DNA of 64,000 nucleotides from Symsagittifera roscoffensis (lineage: Eukaryota; Xenacoelomorpha; Acoela; Convolutidae): positions 50,051,724-50,115,723 of the forward strand of contig NC_087068.1 in assembly GCF_963678635.1 (NCBI RefSeq), read 5' to 3'. Of this stretch, positions 12,340 to 20,334 are shown one piece after another (positions within the stretch are counted from its first letter, which is position 1; each line of letters begins with the position of its first letter). The position numbers were made by a program, and so were the translations under genes. Below the pieces are notes generated by a model. The model was given only the letters and a program-made list of their open reading frames with translations. It did not search any database and was not told the origin of the DNA.

Positions 12340-12880
12340 CTTTCAGCCTTCAAGTGGATATCCGACCTCAGTTTGCTGCGACCTGACTACAGAAGAGGGT
12401 TTGGCTGTTGAGGAGGGTCCAGGTTCAGAAGGAGCTCTGTCACGGGAAGGGGTAGCCTTGCTTCAAACTCTTTCATGTTGCCTAGATCTGGATGACGCGC
12501 CAGCTCGTGACCGCGCAAACCAACATCAGGGTTCAGTGCTAGCCATCTTCACTGTTGTCGATCGGAAATCCCCTCGCTGGTGTATCCCATCAAGACCGCT
12601 TCAATCGCTGACTCATCTTCTACAAGTGGATATTCGACCTCGGTGTGCTGCGACCTGGTTACAGAAGAGGGTTTGGCTATTGAAGAGGGTCCAGGTTCAG
12701 AAGGAGCTCTGTCACGGGAAGGCGTAGCCTTGCTTCATACTCTTTCATGTTGCCTAGATCTGAATGACGCGCCAGCTCGTGACCGCGCAAACCAACATCA
12801 GGGTTCAGTGCTAGCCATCTTCACTGTTGTCGATGGGAAATCCTCTTGCTGGTGTATCCCATCAAGACCACTTCAATCGC
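12340..12880 (-). repeat. ~267-bp tandem repeat in the relic
   Basis: The block with 'ggttcagaaggagctctg' followed by 'tcatgttgcctagatctg' occurs at about 12420 and again at about 12687, giving two units of ~267 bp with few differences. It lies before the relic coiled coil (12975-13073). A partial third copy of the 'gatgggaaatcccc' end is near 10811. It is decayed, with no intact gene on either strand. Confidence 0.65.
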
Positions 12881-13073
12881 TGACTCATCTCCTTCGGCAG
12901 GGAGTTGACTCGAGAAACACTCTGGCCCAACTATCGTTCCTCAGAAAAGACTCTAGTCTTGATTTTCAAGAATTGTTCTAGATGAATCCTTTTGAAACTT
13001 TTATGAAGTGTCTCGAAAATAATTCGGTTTTGTCGCTCCATTGATTCTCCAGCTCTTCGATTCTTTTCAGTTT

Positions 13074-13990
13074 TGTAACATTCGCCCGGAAGATACATAT
13101 CGACGGAAAATAAAACTAAGTCCTAAGACGACTGGCTAACGTCTAAACAGAGCTTTATATGCTTTTCACCGTCTCTACCAAGCCAGTACTTTTGGTGGTC
13201 TTTTCTAACATCGGGTCGACAAAAAACGTTACTGCTTTCGGCTTCGGTCAAAACACTCAAATTACTTAATTACATGCAGGAATAGTGAGCTCATGGCTGG
13301 GTCTCAGTATCCCCAGACCACGAGGTCACTCCTAAAAACAGGGTTACTACTATTTACTATATTACTATTGTTTTTGTTCAGTAGATAAAAATCATCATCT
13401 CCATCGAAGATGGATCAACCCTTTCCCCCAACTCCTAGCTTCTCATCCTTATCAAAATGAATCCAGTTGTTAATTAAATTCAAATCAGGACATGACAAGA
13501 AGCTAAAAGTTTATATAAAAGAATAAAAGTTTTAGTTCCGAAACCCTTCCGGAATCTTGAATCCACTGAATCAAGCTCGTTAATCTTGACTTCTTCGTAA
13601 TCCGGAAGGCTATCTTCCACCCTTCACCGTTGTCTGCAACGGCCTTGCAACTATTGTAGCGACACAATAGTTGCAACTCGGAACGTCCTTCTGTTTTTCT
13701 CTGTTGTTCTTCTATCACAATCTTCGTTGTTTTCGTCAGTGCGACTATCGTTCTTCTGTCGCTTTTCAGCTTTTCTGCCAAAATGGCCGTTTCTGACGTT
13801 TCTCAGAAATGTTACGTAATCACTTCGAAAATTTAAAATTTAGCAATTTCCGAATCCTTCAACCTTCACGTTTTGTTCAATCGTTCGAATTACGTTCTTA
13901 ATCCTTCAAAATCACCAACTCGGAAGGCTCACTGCTAAAATTTCGAAATCTGCAGAGATTACATTTTGTCCATTCTGGTCGAAAGTCACA
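13074..13990 (-). repeat. 3' LTR of giant element
   Basis: This 917-bp copy matches 32807-33724 with about a dozen single-base differences and one 1-bp indel counted by eye. It has the same TG...CA ends and the same CCTTCCGGATT hairpin arms (13547-13608). A purine-rich tract directly abuts its 5' edge on the minus strand (13991-14003), as expected for plus-strand priming. The small divergence between LTRs suggests a fairly recent insertion. Confidence 0.9.
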
Positions 13991-14003
13991 CACTCCCCGG
14001 ACA
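13991..14003 (-). promoter_or_regulatory. Polypurine tract next to the 3' LTR
   Basis: Immediately before the 3' LTR the minus strand reads TGTCCGGGGAGTG. The right-edge element has TCCGGGGAGTA at the matching place (63221-63231). Plus-strand DNA synthesis of LTR elements is primed from such a tract. The same 12-mer occurs four more times inside the coding region. Confidence 0.6.
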
Positions 14004-14810
14004 GTCCGGTCAATGTCCTCATTGAATCACGCAATGTTCGTAAAATAGATACAGTGTCATCGAACAGAATTTACAAAATGCACGAAATTACTTTTATCCA
14101 CGTCACATCGGCTCACAGCAGAATATAAATGGCATCATACTACATCACTATAACGTTCAAATTCTTCATTAATCTGCACATTGAGGATATGACCTAAGAT
14201 AAAACATATTTCCTGACTTCCAATGTCAATGTCCCGATTAAAACTTTTTCTCTTAGATTTAAAAAGTGTTGGCTTGCAGGACAGTCCTGCCAACCAACAA
14301 GCTAAAATTATCCTACTATGCTTCTCCCTTCGGAAATCTTGCTTGTTATTGTCCTGAATACTAAAACTAAGAAACTCTGTGGTTAGAAAGATCAATGAAA
14401 CTATCTCCCTCTTCGAGAGATTACCCAAGCCTTCCATGTCACCACAAAGTGATCAGTTCTCCTAGCTGATTAAAAACAGTCATGCAGGCTGAAATATTTA
14501 AATATACTCCTTCACTCAAGCCTTCCTAAATAAATAGTAAGTGAGTGTCTCTAAAGCCACTCAACTAAAATCAAAATGCAAATTTATAAATGCAACAATT
14601 TCAAAACTCAACTAAATGTTTCGGTTTTCAATTACAACTTGGTTGCTTGGTTTCTCACTTGAGTTTTTTCACACACGTAAAACAATTCTGAGTTTTAACT
14701 TTTTCTTCATTACTCCTTTGTTTTCTTCTTTTTTCGTCGTTTAGAAGTTCTAAAACTTCTAAATACTTCTAATTTTCGTCTCTTTTTTCATCTTGCTTTT
14801 CGGTCATTCG
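14004..14810 (-). other. 3' untranslated region of the giant element
   Basis: About 0.8 kb lies between the end of polyprotein B and the polypurine tract. It contains a 100-codon open frame (14135-14437) with no recognisable similarity and no counterpart I could find in the relics, so I do not call it a gene. Otherwise AT-rich, with short inverted repeats around ggacagtcc. Confidence 0.4.
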
Positions 14811-17411
14811 TCAATGCTCCATTTCTTCCTCCTGTGATACTGACTCTGCACTCTCAGTCTCCGTATCTTGTAACACGTCGTTAGCTATCCTGACGCTGCT
14901 GGAAGCCGTCCTCCAACACTTCTGCTCTTCTACCTTGCAACAAGGTAGGGGATCCACGTTAGATTCTCTGTTCCTGCAGAAGCTGTTGTGGAGACAAAAC
15001 GTCACGTTTCTCTCCAATTCTTCCTTTAACATCTCTGCCTTCTCCTTTCCACTACGTTCACTCGTCCTGGAAATTCTTTTCACAGCGGTGGTCACTGCAT
15101 CTCGATGAGTCACGAGAGCTCGCTTGAAAGCTCCTGCTCCAATGTCCAGCTGATATTCACTGTACACCCTGCCGTGCTTCGACATATGCTTTTTCGCATA
15201 CTCGTACAACCATGCAGTCATGTTAGCTCTGAACCATGGCATCAATCGTTTCCTTGCCCATATCTTCTTCACTTCCATCGGAATGTTTAGAACTTTGCAC
15301 ATTGTCTCAAAAAGATCTAAATCTTTTGGACAATCTAACTTCCGCAACTGTTCTCTCGTCGGTGCCTCCTGTCTGTTATTTTCTCTCACATGAGCTTCCA
15401 GCCATCGTATCGCCATCATAATTCCCACCATCACTATTGTTATGGGCTGTGATGAATCTGGTAAACCCATGGAGAGCAGCTCTCCAGAGTCCCAAATCAA
15501 CATCAGATTACTACGCTTGGGATACCACCAGGTCTGCAGCAAGCAGTGGCAAGGAAACTCATCATGTGTTAACATGATGCTCCTCCAATTACGTTTTCCC
15601 GAAGCTTCCAGTAATGGTTCCACTTCCATCATCACTCGGTGGACTTCATCATTCTCATCTACTGCATTGTAATCTGTGACAGTTGATCCTCTCTGTTTCT
15701 GTCTCTCAAAGTCACTGAAGTTCCCGCTCACATATCCAATAAACTTCTTTCCTAGTATTGACTCCAATTCTTCCTTGGTTCTCTCTGGAACTGCTGAGAA
15801 CATCTTACATAGCAACTCGTAGGATTTCTCGGACATTCTCGCCAGTCTCACACACTTCGGCACTGAGAAGGCTTGATCCACAATCCTTCTTGTACTCTTC
15901 ACGTCCATAGCTACGAAATGTACAGGGTATCTGCTCTTGCACATTGGAGCCAATGTTGAACCCACCAAATATCGTGCTCCTGATGGTCTACAATAAGTCT
16001 CACTGTGTCTAATGTTCATTTCCGTCTCGATTGCTTCCCTCCATTTTCCTATGTATTTCTGCTCAGTCTGCAGAACTCCTGAGAATACTTCTACACTGAT
16101 GGCTGTGACCATCTCATGTTTCTGTTCTAGATTCAATTGTGACTCTAAAGAACCAAACATGCTGTAGAATCCTAGTGCAGTCACTAGATTCACATCGGTT
16201 CCTCCATGGCAATCTGCTATCAGTTCCGTTTCTGTTCTTGCTTTCATCACTACATTTCCAAACAATACCGTCAATTGCTTGTGTTGTTTTTCCAGGGTCT
16301 TCACGCAGTCCAGTACTCCACAAACGTGACCCTCCAGTCCACAGACTTCCGCCAGACAGCTACCAGGTTTGACCCAGTCTTCTGGTCCCCAGCCAGGCAA
16401 CTCCACTTTATCTTCTCCGTTGCTCTTAGAGGCCGTTATCATCACATTATATATGATGTTGAGGTCACGCAGGTTACAGTCTGCATTCAGTTCCCTCTGT
16501 ACGTCTTGTGTCGCCCGTAATATTGAGTCAGCGTTGGGACTAGGACACCATGATGGCCTCACCAATTCCGTCACTGCCATCAAGCTCGTTCTCAGTAATT
16601 CATCTGAGAATCCCAACCCAAACTCCACTCTTTTGTCGGATTTTGGTACTGAAGGTGCAGTCACCTCTTCTTCCAAGACCAGTCCCAATTTGGCCTGTGG
16701 ATTGTTAACGCTTTTAATCGTTACAATTCTGGACGTCCAGAATCTTAGTAACACCGCCTGCTCATAATCGAAGAAGCAATCGCGTATGTCTTCACTCAGG
16801 AAAGGATTGTACGCGATCCCTATGATCCCGGATACGTAGCTATACGATTTCTTCTTGATCGGTCCACTGTATTCACTGGTTTTCGGCAATGCCCCCATAG
16901 ATTCTTTAGTGCGTCTCAGCTCCTTGTTTGAGAACCTCCTGATTTTGTCTATCTTTTTCATGGGTTCCAATTCCTCGGGTTCTTTCATGTTCACCCTCAT
17001 CGGTTTACTTTGCTGCATATCCAGCAGTGCTAGCAAGAATAAGGCTTTCGTTCGCTCATTGCTTTCCCTCAACATTTTAACACAGGTGTTCAGTGCAGGT
17101 ACTGAAATCTGCTCTATCAGGAATCGAAGGAAACAGAGAGCGTCTCTCCGCTTCGCACACGCTACTGCTGCTCCCTCCTGGACTATCAGATCCCTCAGGT
17201 TCGTCATAAGGAAAACCTTCTCCTCTTTTGATCTCTTCCTTTCCTCTGAATCATATTCTTCGCGAGTCAGTCCCATCATGCACCAGGCTAACCTGAGTTG
17301 TAACTCTGTTCTCACGTAAGGCACTGCCACGAGAGCATGTATTCTTGGCGTAGTCCTCATTTCTTCTTCGAAGTAACTTAATACTACTGCTTTCCATGGA
17401 AGGCTCACCAA
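14811..17411 (-). CDS. Polyprotein B, C-terminal segment, function unknown
   Basis: The 866-codon segment begins at TTG, and its frame is open up to the TAA at 17448. The absence of an early ATG (the first is ~18 codons in) argues for continuation of the polyprotein. It is mostly helical, with several Cys-rich clusters (C-A-K-R-R-D-A-L-C; G-S-C-L-A-E-V-C-G-L-E-G-H-V-C-G) and a C-terminal CLHNSFCRNRES motif. Blocks recur in diverged relics: AYNPFL at 1933-2142 and 5564-5773, WLYEYAKKHM at 574-760 and 4032-4218, and CLHNSFC at 3560-3838 and at the right edge (63660-64000). The right-edge copy is only about half identical yet keeps these motifs. I cannot assign a function. Confidence 0.7.
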   Translation of the reverse strand: MVSLPWKAVVLSYFEEEMRTTPRIHALVAVPYVRTELQLRLAWCMMGLTREEYDSEERKRSKEEKVFLMTNLRDLIVQEGAAVACAKRRDALCFLRFLIEQISVPALNTCVKMLRESNERTKALFLLALLDMQQSKPMRVNMKEPEELEPMKKIDKIRRFSNKELRRTKESMGALPKTSEYSGPIKKKSYSYVSGIIGIAYNPFLSEDIRDCFFDYEQAVLLRFWTSRIVTIKSVNNPQAKLGLVLEEEVTAPSVPKSDKRVEFGLGFSDELLRTSLMAVTELVRPSWCPSPNADSILRATQDVQRELNADCNLRDLNIIYNVMITASKSNGEDKVELPGWGPEDWVKPGSCLAEVCGLEGHVCGVLDCVKTLEKQHKQLTVLFGNVVMKARTETELIADCHGGTDVNLVTALGFYSMFGSLESQLNLEQKHEMVTAISVEVFSGVLQTEQKYIGKWREAIETEMNIRHSETYCRPSGARYLVGSTLAPMCKSRYPVHFVAMDVKSTRRIVDQAFSVPKCVRLARMSEKSYELLCKMFSAVPERTKEELESILGKKFIGYVSGNFSDFERQKQRGSTVTDYNAVDENDEVHRVMMEVEPLLEASGKRNWRSIMLTHDEFPCHCLLQTWWYPKRSNLMLIWDSGELLSMGLPDSSQPITIVMVGIMMAIRWLEAHVRENNRQEAPTREQLRKLDCPKDLDLFETMCKVLNIPMEVKKIWARKRLMPWFRANMTAWLYEYAKKHMSKHGRVYSEYQLDIGAGAFKRALVTHRDAVTTAVKRISRTSERSGKEKAEMLKEELERNVTFCLHNSFCRNRESNVDPLPCCKVEEQKCWRTASSSVRIANDVLQDTETESAESVSQEEEMEH

Positions 17412-17447
17412 CTGCTCTATCGTTTCTGCCTGTATGTCAGACGACGC

Positions 17448-19196
17448 TTAAGTCCCGTACGCCTTCTGCTTGAGGGTGGTGCCTTGCAACATCGTTTCCA
17501 GATAACCCTCCATGGCTTTCCCATCTTCCAGGGCCATTACATACCCTCTAGCCGACTTTCGGTATTCTAACATCTCCATGTATCCACCGGTGGGTTCATC
17601 TATCGACACAGTCTCCGACACTGTTAGTCGGTTATATTCCACTGGTATTAGTTGTCCTGCGACACTTCCCTTTCCATGATTCATGGGAGATGACCTAAAG
17701 TCTTTCATTTTGCTCTCTCCACATTGGCTGAGTATCTCCATTTCTAGGGTTGCTCCAGTCAGAGTGCGGTCACTCCTTTTGGATTTATAACCTGTTGACT
17801 TTATCCCCGCCATGAGAATGGGTGGCACCAACGCTATATCAGTTAATAATTTATCTGTGCCAGGCAGTTGATAATCACCTTGCCCCAAATCCATGACTTC
17901 CTCGACTCGTTTCCTTTTCGCTGAGTTAACAGCTTTCATCGATATCTCCGAATCCACCTTCGTCTTTCCGACTCTCCTCGGTATCACTCTGCTGCCCAAC
18001 TTCATTTTCATTGCATTGATTTTATCAATCACCAGTTTTGATCGCATCGTCCCTCTCCTGGTTCTTGACAGATACACCACCTCTCCTTTATCGTCCTGCG
18101 GTGTCATCTTGATGGGAGAATTCGCTTCATTTTCATCAGTGGCCGAGTCGATCAATAACTCACTCAGTCTCCCTTCACAATCATCAAGCTTGTCAAGGAC
18201 TTCCCTCATCAAGGGTTGGTTGAGACCCGTTTTCAGAATGGACTGGGTCCCATAGCTCTGAACTACGGTCCAGACTTCTTCCATAAACGCCACTCTGTCC
18301 AGTTTGCATCCCGTCCTACTCTCGTGGTCGCGGTGATGTACTTCCCATTCTTCTTCGGGCAGCGTTCCCAAGAAAGGTACTCTGGCTGAGGCCTCTATTC
18401 TTCTCCTCCTAGGTGATTCCATGAGGATTCTCTGGTCGTTATTTCTTGAATTGCCAGGAGAGCTGTTCTCCGGCAAATTCCGTTTCATTTCCATAAAGGC
18501 TGACGGAGGCTCCAGTGTCGAGATGCCTTCATCCGCTGGCTCAGTCGTTTCCAACGTATCTGCATTATTCTCAAGATCACTGAAGATATTGAAATCCAGG
18601 CTGGATGTTCCTCCTGTCGATGCCCTGTGGTCTTCCCCACCAGCTTGATCTTGTTGCATGGGTTTTTCGGTTTGACGGCTTCCTCCCTGTCCGTCATCTC
18701 CTTCTGACTTATCCTTGTCCGAGCTCGATGGTCCTTTTTCATCATTGTCGGCTTCTTCCGGGAATCTCGGTATAAGCAATGTACCGGCCGATTTATCTTC
18801 CTCTTCTCCATGGACCACTTTGATTTCTTCGCAGCCGAAGGGTGCTAGGAAGGTTCTCGTCTGCAGTATTCTTCCCACTTTCATCTCCTGTTTTACACTA
18901 GTCAGGATTAAAGAGGCTTCAGGCAATTCGGTCCTGCCTCTCATCCTCATCGGAGCTAAGCCTAATCCCTTCCATTCCTCATCAAATCTTCCAGGCTTGG
19001 GAGTCGCGGCGTTGCTTATTCGCCTTCTCGTCGCTTGATCCGTGTATGCAAATCGTGTGTACTGTAACACGGCGGCATTTCTTCCTACAAAGTATGGATC
19101 CATCGTTCCCAAGAAATTCTCTACTCTCCTTTCATTGGTTTCGAATGCTGCTCTCAACCTAGGAGTTTGTACCACGGAGACTGCTCCGAGCAACAT
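17448..19196 (-). CDS. Polyprotein B, acidic/Ser-rich middle segment, function unknown
   Basis: This 582-codon segment has an ATG at 19196. The same frame is open back to the TAG at 19251, so it is probably part of a longer chain. Residues ~150-260 are highly acidic, Ser/Gln/Gly-rich and likely disordered. Residues ~265-330 contain an R-R-R-R-I-E-A patch, then a helical block with FMEEVWTVVQSYGTQ that matches relic peptides at 7083-7301 and 7461-7736. Residues ~370-430 are rich in Lys/Arg, with a bipartite nuclear-localisation-like SAKRKRVEE. It ends at TAA (17448-17450), and the next segment follows in the same frame. No known domain. Confidence 0.65.
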   Translation of the reverse strand: MLLGAVSVVQTPRLRAAFETNERRVENFLGTMDPYFVGRNAAVLQYTRFAYTDQATRRRISNAATPKPGRFDEEWKGLGLAPMRMRGRTELPEASLILTSVKQEMKVGRILQTRTFLAPFGCEEIKVVHGEEEDKSAGTLLIPRFPEEADNDEKGPSSSDKDKSEGDDGQGGSRQTEKPMQQDQAGGEDHRASTGGTSSLDFNIFSDLENNADTLETTEPADEGISTLEPPSAFMEMKRNLPENSSPGNSRNNDQRILMESPRRRRIEASARVPFLGTLPEEEWEVHHRDHESRTGCKLDRVAFMEEVWTVVQSYGTQSILKTGLNQPLMREVLDKLDDCEGRLSELLIDSATDENEANSPIKMTPQDDKGEVVYLSRTRRGTMRSKLVIDKINAMKMKLGSRVIPRRVGKTKVDSEISMKAVNSAKRKRVEEVMDLGQGDYQLPGTDKLLTDIALVPPILMAGIKSTGYKSKRSDRTLTGATLEMEILSQCGESKMKDFRSSPMNHGKGSVAGQLIPVEYNRLTVSETVSIDEPTGGYMEMLEYRKSARGYVMALEDGKAMEGYLETMLQGTTLKQKAYGT

Positions 19197-19250
19197 CCTT
19201 CTTATCAGAGGGAATTCAGGGATTGCCTCCGGCAGCTTCTTGTAATCGCC

Positions 19251-20324
19251 CTAGTCCTTCGTCTCTTCTCTCACTTTGTGATATGCTGCAGTGAGACGAG
19301 GAACTCTGGTTATTTCACCATTCGTTTTATCATAGGGTCTCAGATTCCAAAGCTTTGGAAACACTTCGATGTGTCCTCTTTCTACTTCTCCCATGCGATC
19401 ACGGAAGTGATCGTCAAAATTGATGACTGTCATCTCTGGCTCCGATATTTTCGCAAATAACAGATCTTCACTCATGAGCTCCCGCAATGTGTGCTGCTCA
19501 CACCAGTTCAGTGTACTACCGTCCACTGCCGATATGAGGTTCAGGTGCAGCACCGACCTCCTATATGCTTCCACCTTAACGTCAGGAAACGCAAACGTGA
19601 CTGCTGGTCCATAGATCACTGTCACGAACTCCGTGACTCCTCTGATCAGCGCCAAGGGATTGGTTTTCATAGCCAAACTCAGATCGGTTAACAGTGGCAT
19701 GCCTTCAACATGTCGTCTAACATCTTCCTCTCTTTCAATCGTCTCGTCTTCTCCCTTTCCAAAGCGATTTTGTTGTAAGAGATACTGGATAAGAGTGTGT
19801 CTCAGGTCTCTTATCTTGTTCCACGAGTCCGTGGATTTCTTCATATCCAAGTTCCTCACTCTCTCTCTCATCTGCTCTGGACAACGTGCCAGTTTCATCA
19901 GTCCTCCCAAGTTTCCGTGGGTAATTGCAATCAATGTCAGAAGTCCGTCTAGCCGCAGGTTCTGGATTCCATCGGTGAGCAGTATCGCCGGTCCTTTCAC
20001 GAAACTCTCTGCTCCGAACGTCACGAACAAGGCTATTAGTTCCACTATCGATACTTCCACTACTGCTTGGAGGAATTCTTTTATCAAGTAGTGCGAGACT
20101 TTCGGGTAAACTTTTGCCAAGAAGGACGCGGTCCATCCGGCTCCCAACCCTTCTAGCATGCTGTCTGTCCTTTCAAAGCCCTCCTGTCCCTTCACTTCCT
20201 GGGTCCAGAAGGTTTCCAGAGTAATCTGACACATTCTGTTCACAAATTCAGCGGTCTTTTCTCCGGCATTTTCCGCCAGGTTCACCACCTTCAACAAGTA
20301 GGCATGTATCTTTGTGATCATCAC
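19251..20324 (-). CDS. Polyprotein B, helical domain, function unknown
   Basis: This 357-codon segment begins at GTG, with an ATG at 20321. Upstream codons in this frame are open back to the frame break near 20345, so it is a continuation of the polyprotein. It is alpha-helical with a hydrophobic stretch (residues ~85-135: V-V-E-V-S-I-V-E-L-I-A-L-F-V) that could be a buried core or a membrane-active helix. A conserved block FVTVIYGPAVTFAFPDV recurs in the relic at 8275-8517, and EVFPKLWNL recurs at 7905-8153, so both are old family features. It ends at TAG (19251-19253), followed in the same frame by 18 open codons and the next segment. I recognise no known family. Confidence 0.65.
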   Translation of the reverse strand: MMITKIHAYLLKVVNLAENAGEKTAEFVNRMCQITLETFWTQEVKGQEGFERTDSMLEGLGAGWTASFLAKVYPKVSHYLIKEFLQAVVEVSIVELIALFVTFGAESFVKGPAILLTDGIQNLRLDGLLTLIAITHGNLGGLMKLARCPEQMRERVRNLDMKKSTDSWNKIRDLRHTLIQYLLQQNRFGKGEDETIEREEDVRRHVEGMPLLTDLSLAMKTNPLALIRGVTEFVTVIYGPAVTFAFPDVKVEAYRRSVLHLNLISAVDGSTLNWCEQHTLRELMSEDLLFAKISEPEMTVINFDDHFRDRMGEVERGHIEVFPKLWNLRPYDKTNGEITRVPRLTAAYHKVREETKD

Positions 20325-20334
20325 GGGGCCTTGC

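Noticed and set aside
14135-14437. 100-codon ORF after polyprotein B
   Set aside because: No similarity, no counterpart in the relic or right-edge copies; probably 3' UTR.
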